Shown here: piece after piece, positions 22,024-33,263 of the stretch
Position numbering within the stretch: position 1 is the stretch's first letter
Layout of the letters: each line of letters starts with the position of its first letter
The notes under the pieces: model-generated
Databases searched by the model: none
Told to the model about the DNA's origin: nothing
The model's input: only the letters and a program-made list of their open reading frames with translations
DNA from: Bemisia tabaci
Taxonomy: Eukaryota; Arthropoda; Insecta; Hemiptera; Aleyrodidae
Assembly (NCBI RefSeq): GCF_918797505.1
Contig: NC_092794.1
Location: 66,625,345 to 66,689,344 of the forward strand
DNA length: 64,000 bases
Direction of reading: 5' to 3'
Position numbers and translations under genes: made by a program

Positions 22024-24128
22024 CAAATGTAAATATTAATATTAATAAACCATTAATCGAGATATTAGACGAAGAATGAGGAATGAGCTAGTCCAGTGCA
22101 AACTGTTATTAGTACCAATGTTTTTGCGACTGTATGGTGACATTCTCACGCTGAAAAATGTGCGGCTATTTACGGGGCTTCATTTCTAATTATAAAATTT
22201 GTATTCTTTATGAGTATGGGCAAATCCAAAGCGGTCAAATGGGGCGGGGGGTGGGTGGAATTGAGACCCGGGAGGCTACACCCAGAAAATTTCCGGAATT
22301 ATAAAGCATCTAATATATTTCATGCGGTCTGAGTTAATTTCAGTCACAATAAAATCACAATTCCTGTTTTTCTCTGAAAATTTTGCTACAACAAGCATAC
22401 CTGTTCTTCCCGTTTAAACTTCTATCGTAAATCAAATTTTCTTTTATCTTATATGCGGACTTTATTAGTTGAATCCATCATTTTAATTTACCTTTTAGAA
22501 TAGCCAAGGGAATTGACAATCTGCGCGTTTGATAGGTCTCAAACGATAGATTTAAGACGCTTAATCCGATTTATGATAAAGTAGCGGTTATCTTAGGACA
22601 AGCTGTCATCGTAGGATTTCCAATTTTGTGATTGCTTGCCCTGGAGCGCGTTTCTGAAGTTATTCACACCGAACAGTTGTACAAATGAAAGAGGTTAAAA
22701 CTTAAAATCAATCTAGTTACAATGTTGTTCTTTCACACTCAAACTTCGGGAATTGCTTTAAGAGTTCACTCAATTTGAGTATAACTATTGCTCTTTACAA
22801 CCACGAATAAAACGTGGTTTTCGATGAATAACTATTTTTGCACTACCTTTATTTCAAATATTTTAAGTTTTAATGGAACTTGAGAGTGAAATTCCCTGGA
22901 TTAAAATAATAGTAACGTCATATTTTTTCTTGGATAAAAATCATGAACTATTTATAATCTACTTTAAAGAGAAAAAGTAAAATCGTTTGTTTATATTGAG
23001 TGATTAGATCAGTGCCTTTCTTGATAATCCTACACCCTCCACTCTTCAAAATTTACCAAAAATGTACATGAAAACTAAACTTTCCCTCCACTCCGTTCAA
23101 AAAGTCAAAAAGTAAGTCACAATCAGTTTAAAAGAATGAATTCACTCAATTTTTGAGAAAGCGCAAATAATTTGTTACGACGATACCTCATTTCCATTAA
23201 TACAAATAGTATACCTATTAGGGTTCAGAAGTAACATGTAAAAGTTGCATTTGTTTGAGTTTGCGTCTTAACTTGGCTAATGCTGTTAGGAGAACGCTCA
23301 CAGGGCTGAAAGAGGAGAATAATAAAATCTTACCCACGCTTTGGACAAAAAGTTGCCCAGAGAAGGCTATTACTTATTTGTATGTGTACTACAAGGTGTT
23401 CGCGTATGTTAACCCGGTCTTGATTGAATAGTACATTTAACTCCAGGGTGGCCACTGTTGCCAATGCGGCGATATCCAAAAGCTCATATCCTTATGAACA
23501 ATCGCGAATTACTCGTCCAAGCCAACACCGGAGTTGGCGCATGTATGCAAATTCCGAGCAGTTCCGATTTCTCGTTCCTGATCTTGGTCAGACTTACGGT
23601 TTCATTTTTCATTGTATGAATATAAAAAGCATGATCAAAGAAAGTGAACCATATAAAAAAGAGGGGTTTCCTTATTAGAGTCGCGTCTGTGGTGACTTAC
23701 TGCTACTGCGCACGCATTCAAACGTGGGATTTTTATATTTTTAAAATTGGACGATACGGGCACCGAGCACACCCTCGTTGCTCCAAATTGGTTCCGTTTT
23801 AAAGTCAGTACTAGCTTTCTAGTTACGTATTTATTCCTATTTAAATTCAATTATTCATAAAACCACGACTCTTTGACTCCGTGTAAATACAGCATGATTA
23901 TTCTGAGACCTGAGTAGAAAGAGGTCTCTCATGACTTAAATTAAAATTCTGATCGACAAATATGAAAATAATTGACATTGATCATTCGCTGTCTCTTTCG
24001 CTGTTTGTAATTTTAAAATTGCCATTATTACGTAAGTGATAAGAGATGGAACAAAACTCAGAGAATAGCTGGCCACATTGAACGGAAACCCAATGTAAAT
24101 AGTTCCTTTTAGCATGAATAGTCCAAAT

Positions 24129-24263
24129 GGACTGCATTTTGCGATTCGGAACTTTAAATTCTGGCTCTTCTGGAAAAACACTTAAGTGCATAGGGAAACT
24201 GATGGTACATAAGTTGTTTTGAAACCAGGCTAGAATCTATAGTTCCAAATTGCAAAAAGTCCG
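24129..24263. mobile_element. Family E MITE, copy E3
   Basis: GGACTGCATTTTGCGATTCGG pairs with CCAAATTGCAAAAAGTCC. The family words AATTCTGGCTCTTCTGGAAAA and GTGCATAGGGAAACTGATG are present. Confidence 0.82.
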
Positions 24264-24336
24264 AATATGGTTCACTAAAAAAAAGGAGGTACTTGTGCGG
24301 GGACACTTGTAGAAAGATCTCCGTATCGATTAAATT

Positions 24337-24485
24337 CAGTCGCCATTTTGCAAGTTGCCAACACTGTTCTTTTTCCATTTAAATCCATTAAAAATATCGA
24401 TTTTTACCAAGACCAAGAATCGATTCTTTAACATACATTCAAATGGAAGAGGAACAGTGTTTCCAACTTTCAAAAATCGCCACTG
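24337..24485. mobile_element. hAT-type MITE, subfamily H6
   Basis: CAGTCGCCATTTTGCAAGTTG and CTTTCAAAAATCGCCACTG are imperfect inverted ends. Inner arms AACACTGTTCTTTTTCCATTT and the complementary AAATGGAAGAGGAACAGTGTT are strong. It matches 46577-46744. The flanking 8-bp duplication is not evident here. Confidence 0.75.
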
Positions 24486-24757
24486 GTTACATCGGAGGGA
24501 TCTGCGCGACGTCACGTCCACCCTTCGTGGTTAATAATGAAGACCGACGGAATTTTCCTGGGGAGGAAATTGGTGATTTTCCCAGGCTGGCTGTGGCAAC
24601 CGAATTCCTGCTCGTCTTTTTTAACCGTCGGAAAATAATTTGGAACGGAGCGAGGGCAAAAGGATTTATTTTTTGACTCGGTCCCTCACAAAGTGATGAG
24701 GGCTTAATTGACTCCCCCGCACCCCGCGCCCGACGTCGCATTTGTGACGGGGGAAAA

Positions 24758-25010
24758 CGGCCGCGCTAAGCAAAAACGTCCCATCAACACTCGCAGGTTG
24801 TCAAATTTCCTACGATAAAATCTTCATTTTCGGCGGAAAGTTAAGAAATTTTTTTGTTGAACTTCTCAAATACTTTGGATCGAATTGTGTATGAAATCCT
24901 CCGGAAAATTGGAAGGCGTATGATGCCAAGTCTCCCGGAAAATTCGTATTTTATGGGAGGAAATTCGGCAACGGCCAAAGGTTCATACGGCGTTCCTCGC
25001 GGAAAAAGGC
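24758..25010. mobile_element. Family F MITE, diverged copy F8
   Basis: Left CGGCCGCGCTAAGC, GGTTGTCAAATTTCC and right GGCAACGGCCAAAGGTTCATACGGCGTTCC correspond to the family F halves. The right terminus has drifted and no TSD is clear, suggesting an older copy. Confidence 0.7.
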
Positions 25011-25630
25011 TCCCGACCCTCACTCGGGGGTGTGACTGACTCACTTGAATCGGACGATTATATTCAGAGCTTTGGCGTTTTCTGATATCGCGCTACAACC
25101 AACAACTTGGGCGGAGTTTTTAAGTCACCCGGGCACGTGTTCGGACTTAACCAAAAACCGGCGGGCGCGGGACCGCGTTCCCGGCATCCATTATTCATCG
25201 GCATCATCATCACCCATCCACCACCCACCAGTCACCCTCGGCGTAATCAGTTGAGCTGATTTTACTTATCTCTTTTGTTATTCGAGCATTTTGTTTGTTT
25301 GTTTTATTCCCTTGCTTTTTTTTACGACGAACGACGCACCGCTCCCTACTTATATCTGTCGTTATAAATAATAAGACTCGTGCTTCCGTCATGTTTGGGG
25401 TTAAAAAGAATTGACCAAAGACTCAATTTTTGGCTTTTATTTCACTTATTGGCATATACTTCATGCAGAGTAAGCAATCATTGCTACTCTTTGTTGTTAC
25501 CGGAATTTCGCCTTCATTTTGTGGAGTATGCAACACTCTCCCTCTTTTTTGTAATCGTACTAAGCTAAACTACATGTAGTATTACGTACCGAGGATGCAC
25601 TTATCAAAGTCTTTACGATGTTTTCACGTA

Positions 25631-25858
25631 CACTGAAAAAAAAAATTACGGGCTATATAGTCATAGCGTCTGTTTCGGGCTGTATGGCTATACCGTCCGT
25701 TCCGGGCACACAGGCCGAAAGTTCCGGGTGCTGAAGCCGTAGTTTCGATTGCTCCGGGTGCTACGCCCGGAACTTTCAGCCTCTGTGCTCGGGACGCGGA
25801 CGGTATGTCTCTATAGCCCGTAAGTACAGCTTCCACGGCCGGAGTTTTTTTTTCAGTG
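25631..25858. mobile_element. Family D CACTG-type MITE, copy D1, beside a splice acceptor
   Basis: Begins CACTGAAAAAAAAAATTACGG and ends TTTTTTTTCAGTG. It holds the inverted words CCGAAAGTTCCGGGTGCTGAAG and GGGTGCTACGCCCGGAACTTTC, so it is GC-richer than other families. Flanks TA/AA give no exact 2-bp TSD. The right end is only 77 bp upstream of the terminal Iroquois exon, so it lies near the branch-point region. Confidence 0.85.
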
Positions 25859-25935
25859 AACGCAGTTTTTCAAGCTGTGACTCGGGGATGTCGAGTAAAA
25901 TTTACTAAGGAAATGTTTTGTTCTTGTGATTGCAG

Positions 25936-26603
25936 ATTCCAAAGACTCAGGTACGGGCTCAAGCGAAGATGGCGACGGCGACGGCGAGCGGTCGGCGAAC
26001 CAGAGGCTGGAGCTCCTGGAGCGTCCGGGCGGCGGGACCGGAGACACCGGCTCCGAGTGGAGCGAGTCCCGGCCCGGAACCCCGGAATGCCTCTACGACC
26101 GGGGCGCACCCCCGTTCCTGCACCCCGCCTACCACGGCCTCCCGCCGCACCCCCACTCCAGGTTCCAAAGCTCCCCGCCCCCCAGCAACGTAACCAAGCC
26201 CAGGATCTGGTCCCTCGCCGACATGGCCAGCAAGGACTCGTCCGGCAAAACGCCTTTCCGGGGAGTCCTCCCCCAGCAAGCTCCGCACCCCTCGTGCTTC
26301 ATTCGGCACGCGGATTTCTACAGGAGTTTCTACGGTTCGCACATACCCGGCAGTTCGAGCGAGCACCAAGCGCTCCTCGAGAACTACTCCAAGACTTTCG
26401 GCGGGTTCCCGCCGGGCAGCAGTAACCCGCCGTTGTCGTCGGTGGCTGCCGCGCTGGCCGCCGCGCACACCGCGTCGGCAGATGGCGCTGGTGCACCCGC
26501 CTTCGGAGTTCCCGTCTCCACGAGTGCGTCGTCCAGTTCCTCGGAGTCACCCGCCGTCTCGGAGTCGTTACAGAAACCCCTCGACAGTGCCCAGCGGGCT
26601 TGA
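25936..26603 (+). CDS. iro: Iroquois-class homeobox gene, terminal coding exon
   Basis: Joins in frame to the homeodomain exon (G|AT = Asp), giving ...KDPLDSKDSGTGSSEDGDG. It encodes about 222 residues after the junction and ends at TGA (26601-26603). In order: an acidic, Gly/Ser-rich start; a Pro-rich stretch (PGTPECLYDRGAPPFLHP); KPRIWSLADMASKD (26196-26237), which matches the conserved K-P-[KR]-I-W-S-L-A motif of Iro/Irx C-termini; a Tyr/Phe-rich part (HADFYRSFYGSH); then Ala- and Ser-rich low complexity (SSVAAALAAAH, STSASSSSSES). The C-terminal half of Iroquois proteins is known for transcriptional regulation; the rest is inference. It is very GC-rich against an AT-rich background. The acceptor is TTGTGATTGCAG|AT at 25935. 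The long frame on the other strand is a shadow. Confidence 0.94.
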
Positions 26604-26693
26604 CCTTTGGTTAGCTTGAAAAGCATAAGATTCACTCGTTAAAGCGGGCTGCTCGCCTACCCATCGCCACACGCTCAGAATACTTTAGCTTAT

Positions 26694-26844
26694 CAGCGTT
26701 GGCGGATCCAGCAACTTGCCAATATTGTCATTTTCCCATGTAAATACATGGAAATGTATCGATTCTTGGAGGGGCTAGGTGCTGCGACAAGAATCGATTA
26801 TTTGGCATAGGTCTGGTGTTGCCAAATTGCTGGATCCGCTTTTG
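26694..26844. mobile_element. iro: Family G hAT-type MITE, copy G1, in the probable 3' UTR
   Basis: GGCGGATCCAGCAACTTGCC at the left and GGTGTTGCCAAATTGCTGGAT then CCGC at the right are inverted. Inner ATGTATCGATTCTTGGAGGGG and ACAAGAATCGATTATTTGGC match G2 and G3. The terminal bases have drifted and the TSD is not evident. It would form a hairpin about 90 nt after the stop codon. Confidence 0.82.
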
Positions 26845-27633
26845 CTTTTAATCAGAGGAGGAGTATCAACCCCCTCGGCCTCTAGTAGCACAAGTTATAA
26901 GTTTATTCTAAAACGATTGATTTTGATCTTTCGAAAAGAAACTCAAGATATGTTTGAAAAATAGGTTTGGGCTATTTTACCTTAAACATTTTGTGGAGAA
27001 AAATGGTGCTACCAGGGGTGAGACATCGACTTTATATGGTATATTTTAAAACTGAAGCGCATATTAATACATTTTCACCGATCTCTAAACGTCTCTGCCA
27101 ACTTTACTTTAAAATAGCGATAGTTTCACAACGGTCGGCAATACTCAACAAACGTACTGCTTCTTCTTGTTTCGATAAAATTCTTCCATTGTTTTTATTA
27201 TACGTATCTAGACTTTGAGTGTAACGATTGCAGTTTATCTTCTCCTAAATCTCAACGCTCCAATTTGTTTCTAAAAATTTCTCAGTAACGAGTTTTTTTA
27301 AAATGATTTAAAATCAGAGGATATAAGTGAGTTTTATTGAGTTTTCTCTCTCTGTTGTATTTCATCAGCGCAAGTTCTTTCGATTACTTTTTTAATGTAT
27401 ACGCTTTCTTAACTCGAAGGTCGCAGGAGCGTCAATGTAATCACAAGACACTCAAAAATTCAAAATTCACATTTATGGATTTATTGCAAAAATGGCAAGT
27501 GAAAATTTAATCCTTACAAAAAGGATCTTTCATGGTGATGTGAAACATGCATTTGTGAGCGAGGTTGGGTTTTGATGCGCCAGTGCATCTTTTTGATCCT
27601 AGGTTGTGCTGTCCGACCAAAGAAGCCTCAAAA

Positions 27634-27639
27634 AATAAA
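27634..27639 (+). terminator. iro: Candidate poly(A) signal AATAAA
   Basis: First canonical hexamer found downstream of the stop codon. Use of this site is inference. Confidence 0.4.
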
Positions 27640-27660
27640 CAGATACAAACTAATGAATCA

Positions 27661-29215
27661 ATAATTTAATCGAGACTTCAACCCCAAACGAATCAAAGTT
27701 AGATCATAAGTGTTTAAAATTTATATATTTGTTTCTCTCCTTTTGTTTGTAATTTTAATCTGTTGCATTCTTGAGTCATTCCCGGAAGGGTAAACTAGCG
27801 CGTTATGTAATTATATGCATGTATTAAAGAAAAAAACTTGGCTGTCGAAATCTTTCGTTAACGAAGTGTACATATTATTTGTAATTTTCCATGTTTTATT
27901 TTATTTTATTTTCTCGTCTTTCAATGTTGTAACCAAAGAATAAGTGTAATTTTTAGATTACGGAAGACAGGACTCTGACTTCGCCAAGTCAGATTATTCC
28001 AAGCCGTGCTTGTAAACAACCTCGCGGGAAAAGATACCGCTTTCAGAATCAAAATCGTTTACGTTTGTCTCCGGAAAAATGAGAAAAATAACTTTTAAAA
28101 TCTGCGGACTCATAAAGGATACCGCGGAGCATTCAATGTTTCTTCGAAAACGAAAACGTAATCGTTCATCATTAAACGTAAAAATAAGTGTTTACTCATT
28201 CAACTCTCAATGAAAACAAGTCATCAAGAAATATATTTCTCTTGTTATTCCACCGACTAGATTATGTTGCTCTATACTTAAAGTTAAATCACTGTTTACA
28301 ATCATATTACTAATTGCGGAATCAAGTTTTACTATCTTATCAGTCTCAAGTGCGTTTGAGAAGTCGGCATCTTTATTAAATCAATGATCAGTCATGATTT
28401 GCGTGTGCAATCCGGACTTCGATGTTTCAAAAATTTTTATGAGTTTCTTTTTGATTAGAGAATGATGAATATTCATATTTTGGCACTCAAAAACCTCCCT
28501 CTCTCTGCAGTGGCTCTAAAATAAAAGTTCCTCCTCTAAATTTAATATTTACCATCGGAAACTCTAGTCAAAGAAACGGTCATTTCACTTACTTTGAGTT
28601 CTGTAAAAATTTATTCGTTACCTAAGTAAAACCACTTTTTTTTATTTTCTTTTCTTTTTGGCGTCCAAGTAAATGCTCATTTATAGGGGCAAAATTCGCA
28701 AATAGCATAACTTTGGGAAAAAAAACATTTCAAAAAATCTACCGACACGGTCACCCGAATCAAGTAGTCAGTAATTACATCCCATGGTCCTGATACTCTT
28801 AAAAGTTGGGAGACCTCTGTTGTGTAAAGGCAAGCAATGAGTATTAGCGAAAATTTCATCTTAATGAGTAATGTCTGCACCAATCGTTTTGAAAAGGCAT
28901 TTTTGATCCTTTTTTACAATCTTACAAAAAAGAAGAAGAAAAGGCTGAATTATTTTCCACCGAGGTGTTTATGTCTACAGCTTTCCTTTTTTTCTTATAC
29001 TTGTTGACAATAATGTTGTAAATGTTTGTATAAAGACCTAGCAAATTTAAATAGACAAATGTATAAACCGTTATAAAAATATGTAAATAAAATAATAGAA
29101 AAATGTACTACTGTTAGTAGTATGTATGAATCTGTGAACGTCATGCCCATCATACCGCTATTTTTACCATCACCGAAAAAAAAAAAATTAGAATGTCCCA
29201 TTAACAGACAGATTG
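27661..29215. other. AT-rich, apparently unique stretch
   Basis: No repeat family recognised from 27661 to 29215, which is unusual in this window. It has TGTAAATA-type words (29080) and AT-rich 3'-UTR-like texture. It may be further 3' UTR or downstream unique DNA. Confidence 0.4.
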
Positions 29216-29353
29216 TTCAAAAAATGTGTGACGTCCTTAAAAAGTTTGTTTCAACTGCCCTCGCTGTTAATTTTACGTCATCTAGAGAATGATATATTAA
29301 CGGTAGAGGCAGTTGATTTAATCATTTTAAGGTCGTAGAGCATTTTTTGAGAA
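29216..29353. mobile_element. Imperfect inverted-repeat MITE (family S)
   Basis: Left TTCAAAAAATGTGTGACGTCC, CAACTGCCCTCGCTGTTAAT pairs with right ATTAACGGTAGAGGCAGTTG and GGTCGTAGAGCATTTTTTGA. Arms are about 58 bp with several mismatches. Single copy here. Confidence 0.65.
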
Positions 29354-30600
29354 ACTAAAATTTTAATTTTTTTTTGGTCATCGTACAGCAGAGGATCGCT
29401 CCTCGATGAGCAAGGTTCTATTTTACTTGTAAAGTTTCAATGTACTTATTCAAAACCTTTCTATCTCAAAATTAAAAAAAAAATGTGTTGATGTACATGT
29501 TTATCTTTTGTTTTATAAATATTTATTGTAATTTAAAACTACAAAAATTTCAATGAGAAAAATAAATAAAACAAATTTTAAAACATTATTTATTCTTAAT
29601 TTAATTATTATCCATTTATGCTTAGTAAAAGGAACACATTTCTTTACTGCCTTTTTCCAATGAGACTAAGTCTATCAAAATGAGGTTACATTTGTTCAAT
29701 TTATTTCAGAGGAATCAAAGACTTTGGTTAGCGAAGAGATAATGAAATATGTCCATTCGTTGATTCTCTGATGCGAGCGCAAAGAATAGGTCAAACTAAT
29801 ATTTACCCTTGTCATAATCTAAAAATAGAAAAAGCACCATTTAAGCTCGACAAAACTGTGAAGCCTCTCACCCTCACCATGAAAAGAATTAATCTCTTCA
29901 CGTGCAAATTTCAACAAGAAGTAGAAAAAAACTACATCCGAAAGAATAAATGGTCTACTTAACCAGAAGAATACTCGAGCTGACTCAGAATTTGTAGTCA
30001 TTCAAAAATTCAAAGTACTTTTTAAGAGTAGAGGTACTGATTTTTTTATTTTATTTTTATTTTGTTGTCAAAATTTCTTATCATAAACACGACGTGTGTG
30101 ATCGGAAAGGCTCAGCGTACAGGTATCTAATGTGACCTATATAAAACTTTCCTCTCACAGAAAAATGATCAATCTTCATTTTTGCGGTGGCGAGATTTTT
30201 GAAACTTGAGAATCCCTTATGAGGAATTTTTTACTGTGAATTTCCTTTTTACAAAATTGTTAGTTATTTACTCAAAACAGAAAAATTCCAAAAAAAGACT
30301 TTTAAGAAAGGGAACTTGAACATATACCGATTGCTGAAGAGGAAAAATTATGAAAATAAGCACTTGTGGGATACTTTTTTTAATTAGGGGAAAAACGAAG
30401 CTGCACAACCCATTTTAAGCGTCTTTTATACCTCACATGAAACCCTTAAATTGCTCTTCATAAAGGGCCATAAATGCTTAGTTTTCCCGATTATACTATT
30501 TAAAACTGCCGAAAGTAATTTATTACCTATTCCAAGCGTTTTAACCTGTCTTTTCTCAAGTGGTTATGAGCAATTTAAATTATTTGACGAAAGGAAGACT
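29354..30600. other. Unannotated AT-rich stretch
   Basis: Includes AATAAATAAAAC near 29560 (possible distal poly(A) signals). No gene or repeat recognised. Confidence 0.4.
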
Positions 30601-30601
30601 G

Positions 30602-31365
30602 CCAAAATAGGTGCTTCGTTAGGTTTAGCGTCGGATAAACGCCGTATGAACATTTGAGAGTTAAAAAATTTTCCTGGATGAAATGTTCCTTTTGGAGGGA
30701 AGTTATGTATATTTTTCCTTGGATTTTCAGATATTTTAGATTAACCCATTGACTTACAATGACGGCTCCCAGCCGTCATCGCAGCGCTGGGCCAGCTCTG
30801 CAATGACGGCTCAGAGCCGTCCGCTGATTGTTCGCGTTATTTCGGCAATTCTCCGGTAGATTGCGTTCTCATCAATGTTTATATGAGTAGTGTGGCCACC
30901 CTATGACTTATTGTGTACGGTAATTTCTTGTTTTGTTGCGGTATTTTCATATTACTGTGCGTTTGCACATGAAATAACCTCAAAATTTTCTGATTTTCGC
31001 TGATCTTGCGATTTTTGCGATTTTGACAGCTATAAACCACATAAAAAAATCATTGTGTTCCAAGTTTTGACCATTTTTCTCAAACGTTGTATTGTGAATG
31101 CTTATTTTGTCAATTTGCACCCTTTGAGAAATAATTTCTGGATTATTTTGAAGTGTTCAAAGTTGCTGATTTTCGCCAAATAAAATCGTAATTCCTGGCC
31201 CGGCAGGGTCAAATTAAATCATAAGTCAATGGGTTAAAGTGCGTATAATATTGTCTGAAAAATCGGAAGAAAAATATTCACTGCTTTTCCAGTGCACTCG
31301 TATTTTGAAAAAGGAAGTTTAGCAACGGCTAAAGGTTCATTCGGCGTTCTTCCTTAGCACAGCAG
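30602..31365. mobile_element. Family F MITE, copy F2, split by a piggyBac-like element
   Basis: Left part AACGCCGTATGAACATTTGAG ... TTTCCTTGGATTTTCAG and right part GTCTGAAAAATCGGAAG ... AAGGTTCATTCGGCGTTC, ending CCTTAGCACAGCAG, reconstruct one family F copy. It is interrupted by the element at 30741-31237. The left tip is rearranged, so that boundary is approximate. Confidence 0.8.
30741..31237. mobile_element. piggyBac-like non-autonomous element, TTAA sites
   Basis: TTAACCCATTGACTTA at the left and TAAGTCAATGGGTTAA at the right give CCC-starting TIRs bounded by TTAA on both sides, the established piggyBac signature. The interior has short GC-rich GACGGCT/AGCCGTC inverted words near 30760-30825 and no transposase frame. 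It lies inside F2. Confidence 0.85.
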
Positions 31366-31431
31366 TATTGACTGAAGTAAATAATTACAAAAAAAAGCTG
31401 TCGCACTTCGTCAAATTTCAGAAGCGTGAGC

Positions 31432-31592
31432 ATGGGCGGACCCAGCAAATTGACATCATTCTTTTTCTTCATTTAAACGTATGGAAATGTATCGATTCGT
31501 GGAGGGGCCAGGAACTCCGACAAAAATCGATTATTTAACATAGGTTTAAATGGAGGAAACCCGGTGTTGCCAAATTGATGGATCCGCCTCTG
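31432..31592. mobile_element. Family G hAT-type MITE, copy G2
   Basis: CATGGGCGGACCCAGCAAATTG to CAAATTGATGGATCCGCC then TCTG. AGCGTGAG flanks both ends exactly (31424-31431 and 31593-31600), a perfect 8-bp TSD. Confidence 0.93.
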
Positions 31593-33034
31593 AGCGTGAG
31601 TCCGAGTATGCGTTCCTGATTACTGATCACTGATTACTCACGACGACGGATTGGATGACATGAAATGATACAAGTTTCCAGAATTGTCCTGCTCAAGGCA
31701 AACCATGTAATAACAACATGTCATCTTAATCGATGACAGAAACGTAGGCTATCTTCTACTCGTATAACTGCTTTATTTGATTGGCTCTTATGGAAAGGAC
31801 GCGCGGGCAGTTGCCTTTGCCAGGATGTCGCTTGGTAAAAATATCCTCCTGACTTTTAGCAGACCTGATCAATATTTTCATAACCTCAATCATGCAATAT
31901 CATACATATAAACGTCAAAAAATTAGGCGCAACCAGAGCGGACATCGATTTTACCACAGAAATTAGTGTGGTGAAAAAAGTAAAGGGTCTAGTTATGCAA
32001 TGCACTACTTACAACGCATTGTGACGAATAACAAATCATGAATTTGTTTTTTAATTCTTACAGGTTCCTGCGGCGGAGATGTATTTTAAAAGTTTGAAGC
32101 TGAAGAAATGATTACTAATAAATCGATGATCGTCTTTGAGAGTGATGAAATTAAAACGTTTGGCGGAAATGAAGTTCCCCATACAATTTAAAGGAGGAAA
32201 ATTTCTTTAATCACAACTTAGGCGTAGGCTAAGAAAATAACGAATTACTCTGTTATATGTTGAAAAATCTTTATTTGTAAAACGTAATGAAATGGTTTAC
32301 ATTACTTTATAAGTAACTAACATTGAATAATAATAATAATATTAATAAAAAACCGAGTCCGAGCTTAAAAAGTATCTCAGTCCCACGATTCTATTCGGAA
32401 AAACAGTTTTCATCGCGAATAATTTATCCTAAGACTAACCTGATCGCTTCCTTAATAAGTTCGTATGCGCTAGAAAAGTGCCGTTTTCCTAATTTATTAG
32501 CTTTGAAGTGCTGAATAAATTTGATCATCTCCGTTAAATTTAATTTAGGGGAAATAATTTTGACGCACCCTCGGGCCGCATTCTGATAAATAACCTCAAA
32601 AGAAAAGGAGAAACGATGTCAAGTTTCCTGAAAGAATCAGCATGTAACTCGAATACTAATCGGATCTTATGCGAAATCTGGCAACTCGCGAATGGAAAAG
32701 TTCATAAAATGGTGTGAGCGAGAAAACGCAGGAGCTTTTTTTTCAGGCAGCTTTAGCGCCAAAACTGATAGCTATACGAAATCCCATTGTTAATACAATA
32801 AATTATTCCGGGTTTGATGTTGGGGAAGTAATTATATTATTGGAGGTGTAGATACCAATTCTATTTATCAACATCCTGGATGCGGATTTCGCGCTTGTCG
32901 ATAATTCTTCATAAATCAATCTGGTGTATCACCGTCAAAGGTGTGTCCATTAATAAATTTCACAGCTCCATCGATGCCAAATATGCCGGTTTTTATTTCT
33001 CCCTCATAAAATCACTAAACACGCCCCAAAAGTA
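31593..33034. other. Unannotated stretch
   Basis: Apparently unique AT-rich DNA with a short AAT microsatellite (32325-32345). No gene or repeat family recognised. Confidence 0.4.
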
Positions 33035-33263
33035 CACTGGAAAAAAAAAAACACATTGGATCTAGAGTCTAGACTCTTGAAAACATTGACAAGAAAAAGG
33101 ACTCTTAATTCAATCAGAATTAAGCTTAAATCAAAAGGAAATCCGATCAAATTAAGAGGCTTGGTTCTTGATTTAAGCTTAAATCTGATCGAATCAAGAG
33201 TATTTTTTCTTGTCGATGTTTTTAAGAGTCTGGACTCTAGATCCAATGTGTTTTTTTCCAGTG
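33035..33263. mobile_element. Family C CACTG-type MITE, copy C2
   Basis: CACTGGAAAAAAAAAAACAC to GTGTTTTTTTCCAGTG with TA on both flanks (2-bp TSD). Long arms share ATTGGATCTAGAGTC and GACTCTAGATCCAAT. Shortest and cleanest copy (229 bp). Confidence 0.93.

Larger units (their letters stand above)
19985..25935 (+). other. iro: Iroquois intron (5.95 kb, phase 1)
   Basis: Starts GTAAGC and ends GTGATTGCAG. The last base of the upstream exon (G) plus AT of the next exon makes GAT (Asp), so splicing keeps the frame. It carries repeats E1, A4, E2, E3, H6, F8 and D1, plus a pyrimidine-rich tract at 21777-21850. The interval 22024-24128 shows no recognised element. An extra phase-1 exon inside cannot be ruled out, but none was seen. 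Confidence 0.85.
26604..27660 (+). other. iro: Probable 3' UTR of the Iroquois gene
   Basis: Composition drops to AT-rich soon after the stop. The first AATAAA is at 27634-27639, giving a minimum 3' UTR of about 1.05 kb. A hAT-type MITE lies at 26694-26844 within it. Later AATAAA words near 29560 could serve a longer UTR. The extent is inference without transcript data. Confidence 0.55.

Noticed and set aside
25959..26468. Long frame antisense to the terminal exon
   Set aside because: Shadow of a GC-rich real coding exon on the + strand.
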